A stretch of DNA of 64,000 bases from Limnoperna fortunei (Eukaryota > Mollusca > Bivalvia > Mytilida > Modiolidae), in the NCBI GenBank assembly GCA_944474755.1, contig OX104124.1, positions 27,750,452 through 27,814,451 of the forward strand, written 5' to 3'. Shown in pieces: positions 27,797 to 41,500 of the stretch (the stretch's first letter is position 1; each line of letters opens with the position of its first letter). The notes below the pieces were generated by a model. It was not told the DNA's origin, searched no databases, and saw nothing but the letters and a program-made list of their open reading frames with translations. Both the position numbers and the translations under genes were made by a program.

Positions 27797-29710
27797 CGTT
27801 TATTGAATTGTTCTTTATTCAGTTTTGTACAGTTTATTGACTGGTTCTTCATTGAGTTTTGTACAGTTTTTTGACTGGTTCTTTATTGAGTTTTGTACAG
27901 TTTATTCACTGTTTCTTTATTGAGTTTTGTACAGTTTATTGACTGTTTCTTTATTTATTTTTGTACAGTTTATTGACTGGTTCTTTATTTAGTTTTGTAC
28001 AGTTTATTGACTGGTCCTTTATTGAGTTTTCTACAGTTTATTGACTGGTTCTTTATTGAGTTTTGTGCAGTTTATTGACTGGTTCTTTATTGAGTTTTGT
28101 ACAGTTTATTGACTGTTTCTATATTTAGTTTTGTACAGTTTATTGACTGTTTCTTTATTTAGTTTTGTACAGTTTATTGACTGTTTCTTTATTTAGTTTG
28201 TGTACAATTTATGGACTAGTTCTTTATTTAGTTTTGTACAGTTTATTGACTGTTTCTTTATTTAGTTTTGTACAGTTTATTGACTGTTTCTTTATTTAGT
28301 TTTGTACAGTTTATTGACTGGTTCTTTATTTAGTTTTGTACAGTTTATTGACTGGTTCTTTATTCATTTTTGTACAGTTTATTTACTGGTTCTTTATTGA
28401 GTTTTGTACAGTTTATTGACTGGTTCTTTTTTGAGTTTTATACAGTTTATTGACTGTTTCTTTATTTAGTTTTGTACAGTTTATTGACTGGTTCTTTATT
28501 GTGTTTTGTACAGTTTATTGACTGGTTCTTTATTTAGTTTTGTACAGTTTATTGACTGTTTCTTTATTTAGTTTTGTACAGTTTATTGACTGTTTCTTTA
28601 TTTAGTTTTGTACAGTTTATTGACTGGTTCTTTATTCAGTTTTGTAATGTTTATTGACTGGTTCTTTATTGAGTTTTGTACAGTTTATTGACTGGTTCTT
28701 TATTCAGTTTTGTACAGTTTATTGACTGGTTCTTTATTGAGTTTGTCTACAGTTTTCTGACTGGTTCTTTATTGAGTTTTGTACCGTTTATTGACTTGTT
28801 CTTTATTCAGTTTTGTACAGTTTATTGACTGGTTCTTCATTGAGTTTTGTACAGTTTTTTGACTGGTTCTTTATTGAGTTTTGTACAGTTTATTCACTGT
28901 TTCTTTATTGAGTTTTGTACAGTTTATTGACTGTTTCTTTATTTATTTTTGTACAGTTTATTGACTGGTTCTTTATTTAGTTTTGTACAGTTTATTGACT
29001 GGTCCTTTATTGAGTTTTCTACAGTTTATTGACTGGTTCTTTATTGAGTTTTGTGCAGTTTATTGACTGGTTCTTTATTGAGTTTTGTACAGTTTATTGA
29101 CTGTTTCTATATTTAGTTTTGTACAGTTTATTGACTGTTTCTTTATTTAGTTTTGTACAGTTTATTGACTGTTTCTTTATTTAGTTTGTGTACAATTTAT
29201 GGACTAGTTCTTTATTTAGTTTTGTACAGTTTATTGACTGTTTCTTTATTTAGTTTTGTACAGTTTATTGACTGTTTCTTTATTTAGTTTTGTACAGTTT
29301 ATTGACTGGTTCTTTATTTAGTTTTGTACAGTTTATTGACTGTTTCTTTATTTAGTTTTGTACAGTTTATTGACTGGTTCTTTATTTAGTTTTGTACAGT
29401 TTATTGACTGTTTCTTTATTTAGTTTTGTACAGTTTATTGACTGTTTCTTTATTTAGTTTTGTACAGTTTATTGACTGGTTCTTTATTGTGTTTTGTACA
29501 GTTTATTGACTGGTTCTTTATTTAGTTTTGTACAGTTTATTGACTGTTTCTTTATTTAGTTTTGTACAGTTTATTGACTGTTTCTTTATTTAGTTTTGTA
29601 CAGTTTATTGACTGGTTCTTTATTCAGTTTTGTAATGTTTATTGACTGGTTCTTTATTGAGTTTTGTAAAGTTTATTGACTGGTTCTTTATTCAGTTTTG
29701 TACAGTTTTT
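27735..29710 (+). repeat. 988-bp (29-mer) tandem pair
   Basis: TACCG landmarks at 27796 and 28784, and ATTGTGTTTTG monomers at 28501 and 29489, share an offset of 988. Agreement is interrupted for a few monomers near 28355-28450, where the first copy has ATTCATTT and TTTATTTAC forms and the second has T-type monomers. That looks like a local conversion or replacement patch. The pair recurs in superunit copy 2 at about 45573-47548. Confidence 0.78.
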
Positions 29711-30930
29711 TGACTGTTTCTTTATTGAGTTTTGTACAGTTTATTAACTGGTTCTTTGTTCTGTTTAGTATTGTTTATTGACTGGTTCTTTATGCAGTTT
29801 TGTAAAGTTTATTGACGGTTCTTTTTTTAGTTTTGTACAGTTTATTGACTCTTTCTTTATTTAGTTTTGTACAGTTTATTGACTGTTTCTATATTTAGTT
29901 TTGTACAGTTTATTGACTGTTTCTTTATTTAGTTTTGTACAGTTTATTGACTGTTTCTTTATTTATTTTTGTACAGTTTATTGACTGGTTCTTTATTTAG
30001 TTTTGTACAGTTTATTGACTGGTCCTTTATTGAGTTTTGTACAGTTTATTGACTGGTTCTTTATTGAGTTTTGTGCAGTTTATTGACTGGTTCTTTACTG
30101 AGTTTTGTACAGTTTATTGGCTGGTTCTTTATTTAGTTTTGTATAGTTTATTGACTAATTCTTTATTGAGTTTTGTACAGTTTATTGACTGGTTCTTTAT
30201 TCAGTTTTGTAGAGTTTTTTGACTGCTTCTTTATTGAGTTTTGTACAGTTTATTGACTGGTTCTGTGTTCTGTTTTGTACTGTTTATTGACTGGTTCTTT
30301 ATTCAGTTTTGTACAGTTTATTGAATGGTTCTTTATTTAGTTTTGTACAGTTTATTGACTATTTCTTTTTTTAGTTTTGTACAGTTTATTGACTGTTTCT
30401 ATATTTAGTTTTGCACAGTTTATTGACTGTTTCTTTATTTAGTTTTGTACAGTTTATTGACTGTTTCTTTATTGAGTTTGTGTACAATTTATGGACTGGT
30501 TCTTTATTTAGTTTTGTACAGTTTATTGACTGTTTCTTTATTTAGTTTTGTACAGTTTATTCACTGTTTCTTTATTGAGTTTTGTACAGTTTATTGACTG
30601 TTTCTTTATTTATTTTTGTACAGTTTATTGACTGGTTCTTTATTTAGTTTTGTACAGTTTATTGACTGGTCCTTTATTGAGTTTTCTACAGTTTATTGAC
30701 TGGTTCTTTATTGAGTTTTGTGCAGTTTATTGACTGGTTCTTTATTGAGTTTTGTACAGTTTATTGACTGTTTCTATATTTAGTTTTGTACAGTTTATTG
30801 ACCGTTTCTTTATTTAGTTTTGTACAGTTTATTGACTGTTTCTTTATTTAGTTTGTGTACAATTTATGGACTAGTTCTTTATTTAGTTTTGTACAGTTTA
30901 TTGACTGTTTCTTTATTTAGTTTTGTACAG

Positions 30931-30964
30931 TTTATTGACTGTTTCTTTATTTAGTTTTGTACAG
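30931..30964 (+). repeat. Reference monomer, T-type (34 bp)
   Basis: Second major class. It differs from the G-type at position 12 (T, giving GACTGT) and position 22 (T, giving TTTAG). The two changes usually travel together: GACTGT is mostly followed by TTTAG, and GACTGG by ATTGAG or ATTCAG. Mixed forms do occur, so the classes recombine. The T at 12 lengthens the inverted repeat ACAGT/ACTGT to five base pairs around a TTATTG loop. T-types occur in runs of two to six between G-types. Confidence 0.92.
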
Positions 30965-33900
30965 TTTATTGACTGTTTCTATATTTAGTTTTGTACAGTT
31001 TATTGACTGTTTCTTTATTTAGTTTTGTACAGTTTATTGACTGTTTCTTTATTTATTTTTGTACAGTTTATTGACTGGTTCTTTATTAATTTTGTACAGT
31101 TTATTGACTGGTCCTTTATTGAGTTTTGTACAGTTTATTGACTGGTTCTTTATTGAGTTTTGTACAGTTTATTGACTGGTTCTTTATTGAGTTTTGTACA
31201 GTCTATTGGCTGGTTCTTTATTTAGTTTTGTATAGTTTATTGACTAATTCTTTATTGAGTTTTGTACAGTTTATTGACTGGTTCTTTATTCAGTTTTGTA
31301 GAGTTTTTTGACTGCTTCTTTATTGAGTTTTGTACAGTTTATTGACTGGTTCTGTGTTCTGTTTTGTACTGTTTATTGACTGGTTCTTTATTCAGTTTTG
31401 TACAGTTTATTGACTGGTTCTTTATTGAGTTTTGTACAGTTTATTGACTGGTTCTTTTTTGAGTTTTATACAGTTTATTGACTGGTTCTTTATTCAGTTT
31501 TGTACAGTTTATTGACTGGTTCTTTATTGAGTTTGTGTACAGTTTTTTAACTGGTTCTTTATTGAGTTTTGTACAGTTTATTGACTTGTTCTTTATTCAG
31601 TTTTGTACAGTTTATTGACTGGTTCTTTATTGAGTTTTGTACAGTTTTTTGACTGGTTCTTTATTGAGTTTTGTACAGTTTATTCACTGTTTCTTTATTG
31701 AGTTTTGTACAGTTTATTGACTGTTTCTTTATTTATTTTTGTACAGTTTATAGACTGGTTCTTTATTTAGTTTTGTACAGTTTATTGACTGGTCCTTTAT
31801 TTAGTTTTGTACAGTTTATTGACTGTTTCTTTATTTAGTTTTGTACAGTTTATTGACTGGTTCTTTATTGAGTTTTGTACAGTTTATTGACTGGTTCTTT
31901 ATTCAGTTTTGTAATGTTTATTGACTGGTTCTTCATTGAGTTTTGTACAGTTTATTGACTGGTTCTTTATTCATTTTTGTACAGTTTATTTACTGGTTCT
32001 TTATTGAGTTTTGTACAGTTTATTGACTGGTTCTTTTTTGAATTTTATACAGTTTATTGACTGATTCTTTATTCAGTTTTTTTCAGTTTATTGACTGGTT
32101 CTTTATTGAGTTTGTCTACAGTTTTCTGACTGGTTCTTTATTGAGTTTTGTACCGTTTATTGACTTGTTCTTTATTCAGTTTTGTACAGTTTATTGACTG
32201 GTTCTTCATTGAGTTTTGTACAGTTTTTTGACTGGTTCTTTATTGAGTTTTGTACAGTTTATTCACTGTTTCTTTATTGAGTTTTGTACAGTGTATTGAC
32301 TGTTTCTTTATTTATTTTTGTACAGTTTTTTAACTGGTTCTTTATTGAGTTTTGTACAGTTTATTGACTGGTTCTTTATTGAGTTTTCTACAGTTTATTG
32401 ACTGGTTCTTTATTGAGTTTTGTGCAGTTTATTGACTGGTTCTTTATTTAGTTTTGTACAGTTTATCGACTGTTTCTTTATTGAGTTTTGTACAGTTTAT
32501 TGACTGTTTCTTTATTTATTTTTGTACAGTTTATAGACTGGTTCTTTATTTAGTTTTGTACAGTTTATTGACTGGTCCTTTATTTAGTTTTGTACAGTTT
32601 ATTGACTGTTTCTTTATTTAGTTTTGTACAGTTTATTGACTGGTTCTTTATTGAGTTTTGTACAGTTTATTGACTGGTTCTTTATTCAGTTTTGTAATGT
32701 TTATTGACTGGTTCTTCATTGAGTTTTGTACAGTTTATTGACTGGTTCTTTATTCATTTTTGTACAGTTTATTTACTGGTTCTTTATTGAGTTTTGTACA
32801 GTTTATTGACTGGTTCTTTTTTGAATTTTATACAGTTTATTGACTGATTCTTTATTCAGTTTTGTTCAGTTTATTGACTGGTTCTTTATTGAGTTTGTCT
32901 ACAGTTTTCTGACTGGTTCTTTATTGAGTTTTCTACCGTTTATTGACTTGTTCTTTATTCAGTTTTGTACAGTTTATTGACTGGTTCTTCATTGAGTTTT
33001 GTACAGTTTTTTGACTGGTTCTTTATTGAGTTTTGTACAGTTTATTCACTGTTTCTTTATTGAGTTTTGTACAGTGTATTGACTGTTTCTTTATTTATTT
33101 TTGTACAGTTTATTGACTGCTTCTTTATTTAGTTTTGTACAGTTTATTGACTGGTTCTTTATTGAGTTTTCTACAGTTTATTGACTGGTTCTTTATTGAG
33201 TTTTGTGCAGTTTATTGACTGGTTCTTTATTTAGTTTTGTACAGTTTATCGACTGTTTCTATATTTAGTTTTGTACAGTTTATTGACTGTTTCTTTATTT
33301 AGTTTTGTACAGTTTATTGACTGTTTCTTTTTTTAGTTTGTGTACAATTTATGGACTAGTTCTTTATTTAGTTTTGTACAGTTTATTGACTGTTTCTTTA
33401 TTCAGTTTTGTAAAGTTTATTGACTGTTTCTTTATTTAGTTTTGTACAGTTTATTGACTGGTTCTTTATTTAGTTTTGTACAGTTTATTGACTGTTTCTT
33501 TATTTAGTTTGTGTACAATTTATGGACTGGTTCTTTATTTAGTTTTGTACAGTTTATTGACTGTTTCTTTATTTAGTTTTGTACAGTTTATTGACTGTTT
33601 CTTTATTTAGTTTTGTACAGTTTATTGACTGGTTCTTTATTGTGTTTTGTACAGTTTATTGACTGGTTCTTTATTCAGTTTTGTAATGTTTATTGACTAA
33701 TTCTTTATTGAGTTTTGTACAGTTTATTGACTGGTTCTTTATTCAGTTTTGTACAGTTTTTTGACTGTTTCTTTATTGAGTTTTGTACAGTTTATTAACT
33801 GGTTCTTTGTTCTGTTTAGTATTGTTTATTGACTGGTTCTTTATGCAGTTTTGTAAAGTTTATTGACTGGTTCTTTTTTTAGTTTTGTACAGTTTATTGA

Positions 33901-34742
33901 CTGTTTCTTTATTTAGTTTTGTACAGTTTATTGACTGTTTCTATATTTAGTTTTGTACAGTTTATTGACTGTTTCTTTATTTAGTTTTGTACAGTTTATT
34001 GACTGTTTCTTTATTTATTTTTGTACAGTTTATTGACTGGTTCTTTATTAATTTTGTACAGTTTATTGACTGGTCCTTTATTGAGTTTTGTACAGTTTAT
34101 TGACTGGTTCTTTATTGAGTTTTGTACAGTTTATTGACTGGTTCTTTATTGAGTTTTGTACAGTTTATTGGCTGGTTCTTTATTTAGTTTTGTATAGTTT
34201 ATTGACTAATTCTTTATTGAGTTTTGTACAGTTTATTGACTGGTTCTTTATTCAGTTTTGTAGAGTTTTTTGACTGCTTCTTTATTGAGTTTTGTACAGT
34301 TTATTGACTGGTTCTGTGTTCTGTTTTGTACTGTTTATTGACTGGTTCTTTATTCAGTTTTGTACAGTTTATTGACTGGTTCTTTATTCAGTTTTGTACA
34401 GTTTATTGACTGTTTCTTTTTTTAGTTTTGTACAGTTTATTGACTGTTTCTATATTTAGTTTTGCACAGTTTATTGACTGTTTCTTTATTTAGTTTTGTA
34501 CAGTTTATTGACTGTTTCTTTATTGAGTTTGTGTACAATTTATGGACTGGTTCTTTATTTAGTTTTGTACAGTTTATTGACTGTTTCTTTATTTAGTTTT
34601 GTACAGTTTATTGACTGGTTCTTTATTTAGTTTTGTACAGTTTATTGACTGGTTCTTTATTGAGTTTTGTACAGTTTATTGACTGGTTCTTTATTCAGTT
34701 TTGTAATATTTATTGACTTGTTCTTTATTGAGTTTTGTACAG

Positions 34743-34850
34743 TTGAATGACTGGTTCTTTATTGAGTTTTGTACAGTTTATTGACTGTTTCTTTATTGAG
34801 TTTTGTACAGTTTATTGACTGTTTCTTTATTTATTTTTGTACAGTTGAAT
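34743..34850 (+). repeat. Two TTGAATGAC variant monomers exactly 102 bp apart
   Basis: At 34743 and 34845 the usual start of a monomer (TTTATTGAC or TTTTTTGAC) is replaced by TTGAATGAC. I saw this form nowhere else. In superunit copy 1 the equivalent sites read TTTTTTGAC (near 12550) and TTTATTGAC (near 12652), so two different starting sequences became the same new one three monomers apart. Confidence 0.85.
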
Positions 34851-35535
34851 GACTGGTTCTTTATTTAGTTTTGTACAGTTTATTGACTGGTCCTTTATTT
34901 AGTTTTGTACAGTTTATTGACTGTTTCTTTATTTAGTTTTGTACAGTTTATTGACTGGTTCTTTATTGAGTTTTGTACAGTTTATTGACTGGTTCTTTAT
35001 TCAGTTTTGTAATTTTTATTGACTGGTTCTTTATTCAGTTTTGTACAGTTTATTGACTGGTTCTTTATTGAGTTTGTGTACAGTTTTTTAACTGGTTCTT
35101 TATTGAGTTTTGTACAGTTTATTGACTTGTTCTTTATTCAGTTTTGTACAGTTTATTGACTGTTTCTTTATTGAGTTTTGTACAGTTTATTGACTGTTTC
35201 TTTATTTATTTTTGTACAGTTTATTGACTGGTTCTTTATTTAGTTTTGTACAGTTTATTGACTGGTCCTTTATTTAGTTTTGTACAGTTTATTGACTGTT
35301 TCTTTATTTAGTTTTGTACAGTTTATTGACTGGTTCTTTATTGAGTTTTGTACAGTTTATTGACTGGTTCTTTATTCAGTTTTGTAATTTTTATTGACTG
35401 GTTCTTTATTCAGTTTTGTACAGTTTATTGACTGGTTCTTTATTGAGTTTGTGTACAGTTTTTTAACTGGTTCTTTATTGAGTTTTGTACAGTTTATTGA
35501 CTTGTTCTTTATTCAGTTTTGTACAGTTTATTGAC
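34785..35535 (+). repeat. 375-bp (11-mer) tandem duplication private to superunit copy 2
   Basis: Bases 34785-35160 and 35160-35535 align at an offset of 375, each with the unusual TAATTTTTA monomer (AATTTTT at 35011 and 35386). The corresponding place in copy 1 has only one such monomer (near 12818). The duplication therefore arose after the superunit duplication, or was lost from copy 1. Its first half carries a TTGAAT variant at 34845 that the second half lacks. Confidence 0.85.
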
Positions 35536-38500
35536 TGGTTCTTTATTGAGTTTTGTACAGTTTTTTGACTGGTTCTTTATTGAGTTTTGTACAGTTTATT
35601 CACTGTTTCTTTATTGAGTTTTGTACAGTTTATTGACTGTTTCTTTATTTATTTTTGTACAGTTTATTGACTGGTTCTTTATTTAGTTTTGTACAGTTTA
35701 TTGACTGGTCCTTTATTTAGTTTTGTACAGTTTATTGACTGTTTCTTTATTTAGTTTTGTACAGTTTATTGACTGGTTCTTTATTGAGTTTTGTACAGTT
35801 TATTGACTGGTTCTTTATTCAGTTTTGTAATGTTTATTGACTGGTTCTTCATTGAGTTTTGTACAGTTTATTGACTGGTTCTTTATTCATTTTTGTACAG
35901 TTTATTTACTGGTTCTTTATTGAGTTTTGTACAGTTTATTGACTGGTTCTTTTTTGAGTTTCGTACAGTTTATTGACTGTTTCTTTATTTAGTTTTGTAC
36001 AGTTTATTGACTGTTTCTATATTTAGTTTTGTACAGTTTATTGACTGTTTCTTTATTTAGTTTTGTACACTTTATTGACTGTTTCTTTATTTATTTTTGT
36101 ACAGTTTATTGACTGGTTCTTTATTAATTTTGTACAGTTTATTGACTGGTCCTTTATTGAGTTTTGTACAGTTTATTGACTGGTTCTTTATTGAGTTTTG
36201 TACAGTTTATTGACTGGTTCTTTATTGAGTTTTGTACAGTTTATTGGCTGGTTCTTTATTTAGTTTTGTATAGTTTATTGACTAATTCTTTATTGAGTTT
36301 TGTACAGTTTATTGACTGGTTCTTTATTCAGTTTTGTAGAGTTTTTTGACTGCTTCTTTATTGAGTTTTGTACAGTTTATTGACTGGTTCTGTGTTCTGT
36401 TTTGTACTGTTTATTGACTGGTTCTTTATTCAGTTTTGTACAGTTTATTGACTGGTTCTTTATTCAGTTTTGTACAGTTTATTGACTGTTTCTTTTTTTA
36501 GTTTTGTACAGTTTATTGACTGTTTCTATATTTAGTTTTGCACAGTTTATTGACTGTTTCTTTATTTAGTTTTGTACAGTTTATTGACTGTTTCTTTATT
36601 GAGTTTGTGTACAATTTATGGACTGGTTCTTTATTTAGTTTTGTACAGTTTATTGACTGTTTCTTTATTTAGTTTTGTACAGTTTATTGACTGGTTCTTT
36701 ATTTAGTTTTGTACAGTTTATTGACTGGTTCTTCATTGAGTTTTGTACAGTTTTTTGACTGGTTCTTTATTGAGTTTTGTACAGTTTATTCACTGTTTCT
36801 TTATTGAGTTTTGTACAGTGTATTGACTGTTTCTTTATTTATTTTTGTACAGTTTATTGACTGGTTCTGTGTTCTGTTTTGTACTGTTTATTGACTGGTT
36901 CTTTATTCAGTTTTGTACAGTTTATTGACTGGTTCTTTATTCAGTTTTGTACAGTTTATTGACTGTTTCTTTTTTTAGTTTTGTACAGTTTATTGACTGT
37001 TTCTATATTTAGTTTTGCACAGTTTATTGACTGTTTCTTTATTTAGTTTTGTACAGTTTATTGACTGTTTCTTTATTGAGTTTGTGTACAATTTATGGAC
37101 TGGTTCTTTATTTAGTTTTGTACAGTTTATTGACTGTTTCTTTATTTAGTTTTGTACAGTTTATTGACTGGTTCTTTATTTAGTTTTGTACAGTTTATTG
37201 ACTGGTTCTTTTTTGAGTTTTGTACAGTTTATTGACTGGTTCTTTATTCAGTTTTGTAATATTTATTGACTTGTTCTTTATTGAGTTTTGTACAGTTTTT
37301 TGACTGGTTCTTTATTGAGTTTTGTACAGTTTATTGACTGTTTCTTTATTGAGTTTTGTACAGTTTATTGACTGTTTCTTTATTTATTTTTGTACAGTTT
37401 ATTGACTGGTTCTTTATTTAGTTTTGTACAGTTTATTGACTGGTCCTTTATTTAGTTTTGTACAGTTTATTGACTGTTTCTTTATTGAGTTTTGTACAGT
37501 TTATTGACTGGTTCTTTATTGAGTTTTGTACAGTTTATTGACTGGTTCTTTATTCAGTTTTGTAATGTTTATTGACTGGTTCTTTATTCAGTTTTGTACA
37601 GTTTATTGACTGGTTCTTTATTGAGTTTGTGTACAGTTTTTTAACTGGTTCTTTATTGAGTTTTGTACAGTTTATTGACTTGTTCTTTATTCAGTTTTGT
37701 ACAGTTTATTGACTGGTTCTTTATTGAGTTTTGTACAGTTTTTTGACTGGTTCTTTATTGAGTTTTGTACAGTTTATTCACTGTTTCTTTATTGAGTTTT
37801 GTACAGTTTATTGACTGTTTCTTTATTTATTTTTGTACAGTTTATTGACTGGTTCTTTATTTAGTTTTGTACAGTTTATTGACTGGTCCTTTATTTAGTT
37901 TTGTACAGTTTATTGACTGTTTCTTTATTTAGTTTTGTACAGTTTATTGACTGGTTCTTTATTGAGTTTTGTACAGTTTATTGACTGGTTCTTTATTCAG
38001 TTTTGTAATGTTTATTGACTGGTTCTTCATTGAGTTTTGTACAGTTTATTGACTGGTTCTTTATTCATTTTTGTACAGTTTATTTACTGGTTCTTTATTG
38101 AGTTTTGTACAGTTTATTGACTGGTTCTTTTTTGAGTTTTGTACAGTTTATTGACTGTTTCTTTATTTAGTTTTGTACAGTTTATTGACTGTTTCTATAT
38201 TTAGTTTTGTACAGTTTATTGACTGTTTCTTTATTTAGTTTTGTACAGTTTATTGACTGTTTCTTTATTTATTTTTGTACAGTTTATTGACTGGTTCTTT
38301 ATTAATTTTGTACAGTTTATTGACTGGTCCTTTATTGAGTTTTGTACAGTTTATTGACTGGTTCTTTATTGAGTTTTGTACAGTTTATTGACTGGTTCTT
38401 TATTGAGTTTTGTACAGTTTATTGGCTGGTTCTTTATTTAGTTTTGTATAGTTTATTGACTAATTCTTTATTGAGTTTTGTACAGTTTATTGACTGGTTC

Positions 38501-41500
38501 TTTATTCAGTTTTGTAGAGTTTTTTGACTGCTTCTTTATTGAGTTTTGTACAGTTTATTGACTGGTTCTGTGTTCTGTTTTGTACTGTTTATTGACTGGT
38601 TCTTTATTCAGTTTTGTACAGTTTATTGACTGGTTCTTTATTCAGTTTTGTACAGTTTATTGACTGTTTCTTTTTTTAGTTTTGTACAGTTTATTGACTG
38701 TTTCTATATTTAGTTTTGCACAGTTTATTGACTGTTTCTTTATTTAGTTTTGTACAGTTTATTGACTGTTTCTTTATTGAGTTTGTGTACAATTTATGGA
38801 CTGGTTCTTTATTTAGTTTTGTACAGTTTATTGACTGTTTCTTTATTTAGTTTTGTACAGTTTATTGACTGGTTCTTTATTTAGTTTTGTACAGTTTATT
38901 GACTGGTTCTTCATTGAGTTTTGTACAGTTTTTTGACTGGTTCTTTATTGAGTTTTGTACAGTTTATTCACTGTTTCTTTATTGAGTTTTGTACAGTGTA
39001 TTGACTGTTTCTTTATTTATTTTTGTACAGTTTATTGACTGGTTCTTTATTTAGTTTTGTACAGTTTATTGACTGGTTCTTTATTGAGTTTTCTACAGTT
39101 TATTGACTGGTTCTTTATTGAGTTTTGTGCAGTTTATTGACTGGTTCTTTATTGAGTTTTGTACAGTTTATCGACTGTTTCTATATTTAGTTTTGTACAG
39201 TTTATTGACTGTTTCTTTATTTAGTTTTGTACAGTTTATTGACTGTTTCTTTTTTTAGTTTGTGTACAATTTATGGACTAGTTCTTTATTTAGTTTTGTA
39301 CAGTTTATTGACTGTTTCTTTATTTAGTTTTGTACAGTTTATTGACTGTTTCTTTATTTAGTTTTGTACAGTTTATTGACTGGTTCTTTATTTAGTTTTG
39401 TACAGTTTATTGACTGTTTCTTTATTTAGTTTTGTACAGTTTATTGACTGTTTCTATATTTAGTTTTGTACAGTTTATTGACTGTTTCTTTATTTAGTTT
39501 TGTACAGTTTATTGACTGTTTCTTTATTTATTTTTGTACAGTTTATTGACTGGTTCTTTATTAATTTTGTACAGTTTATTGACTGGTCCTTTATTGAGTT
39601 TTGTACAGTTTATTGACTGGTTCTTTATTGAGTTTTGTACAGTTTATTGACTGGTTCTTTATTGAGTTTTGTACAGTTTATTGGCTGGTTCTTTATTTAG
39701 TTTTGTATAGTTTATTGACTAATTCTTTATTGAGTTTTGTACAGTTTATTGACTGGTTCTTTATTCAGTTTTGTAGAGTTTTTTGACTGCTTCTTTATTG
39801 AGTTTTGTACAGTTTATTGACTGGTTCTGTGTTCTGTTTTGTACTGTTTATTGACTGGTTCTTTATTCAGTTTTGTACATTTTATTGACTGGTTCTTTAT
39901 TCAGTTTTGTACAGTTTATTGACTGTTTCTTTTTTTAGTTTTGTACAGTTTATTGACTGTTTCTATATTTAGTTTTGCACAGTTTATTGACTGTTTCTTT
40001 ATTTAGTTTTGTACAGTTTATTGACTGTTTCTTTATTGAGTTTGTGTACAATTTATGGACTGGTTCTTTATTTAGTTTTGTACAGTTTATTGACTGTTTC
40101 TTTATTTAGTTTTGTACAGTTTATTGACTGGTTCTTTATTTAGTTTTGTACAGTTTATTGACTGGTTCTTTATTGAGTTTTGTACAGTTTATTGACTGGT
40201 TCTTTATTCAGTTTTGTAATATTTATTGACTTGTTCTTTATTGAGTTTTGTACAGTTTTTTGACTGGTTCTTTATTGAGTTTTGTACAGTTTATTGACTG
40301 TTTCTTTATTGAGTTTTGTACAGTTTATTGACTGTTTCTTTATTTATTTTTGTACAGTTTATTGACTGGTTCTTTATTTAGTTTTGTACAGTTTATTGAC
40401 TGGTCCTTTATTTAGTTTTGTACAGTTTATTGACTGTTTCTTTATTTAGTTTTGTACAGTTTATTGACTGGTTCTTTATTGAGTTTTGTACAGTTTATTG
40501 ACTGGTTCTTTATTCAGTTTTGTAATGTTTATTGACTGGTTCTTTATTCAGTTTTGTACAGTTTATTGACTGGTTCTTTATTGAGTTTGTGTACAGTTTT
40601 TTAACTGGTTCTTTATTGAGTTTTGTACAGTTTATTGACTTGTTCTTTATTCAGTTTTGTACAGTTTATTGACTGGTTCTTTATTGAGTTTTGTACAGTT
40701 TTTTGACTGGTTCTTTATTGAGTTTTGTACAGTTTATTCACTGTTTCTTTATTGAGTTTTGTACAGTTTATTGACTGTTTCTTTATTTATTTTTGTACAG
40801 TTTATTGACTGGTTCTTTATTTAGTTTTGTACAGTTTATTGACTGGTCCTTTATTTAGTTTTGTACAGTTTATTGACTGTTTCTTTATTTAGTTTTGTAC
40901 AGTTTATTGACTGGTTCTTTATTCAGTTTTGTACAGTTTATTGACTGGTTCTTTATTCAGTTTTGTAATGTTTATTGACTGGTTCTTCATTGAGTTTTGT
41001 ACAGTTTATTGACTGGTTCTTTATTCATTTTTGTACAGTTTATTTACTGGTTCTTTATTGAGTTTTGTACAGTTTATTGACTGGTTCTTTTTTGAGTTTT
41101 GTACAGTTTATTGACTGTTTCTTTATTTAGTTTTGTACAGTTTATTGACTGTTTCTATATTTAGTTTTGTACAGTTTATTGACTGTTTCTTTATTTAGTT
41201 TTGTACAGTTTATTGACTGTTTCTTTATTTATTTTTGTACAGTTTATTGACTGGTTCTTTATTAATTTTGTACAGTTTATTGACTGGTCCTTTATTGAGT
41301 TTTGTACAGTTTATTGACTGGTTCTTTATTGAGTTTTGTACAGTTTATTGACTGGTTCTTTATTGAGTTTTGTACAGTTTATTGGCTGGTTCTTTATTTA
41401 GTTTTGTATAGTTTATTGACTAATTCTTTATTGAGTTTTGTACAGTTTATTGACTGGTTCTTTATTCAGTTTTGTAGAGTTTTTTGACTGCTTCTTTATT

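Larger units (their letters stand above)
8725..30917 (+). repeat. Superunit copy 1 (about 22.2 kb)
   Basis: This block of roughly 650 monomers is followed directly by a second version of itself. Its left part (8725-12967) aligns with 30918-35160 at offset 22,193. Bases 12985-16415 align with 35995-39425 at offset 23,010. Bases 19877-30973 align with 37715-48811 at offset 17,838. Internally it holds 1,259-bp (37-mer) and 1,701-bp (50-mer) HORs, a 1,363-bp HOR and a 988-bp pair. Edges are good to about one monomer because neighbouring monomers are so alike. The duplication follows directly from shared rare variants; the single-event interpretation is inference. Confidence 0.85.
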
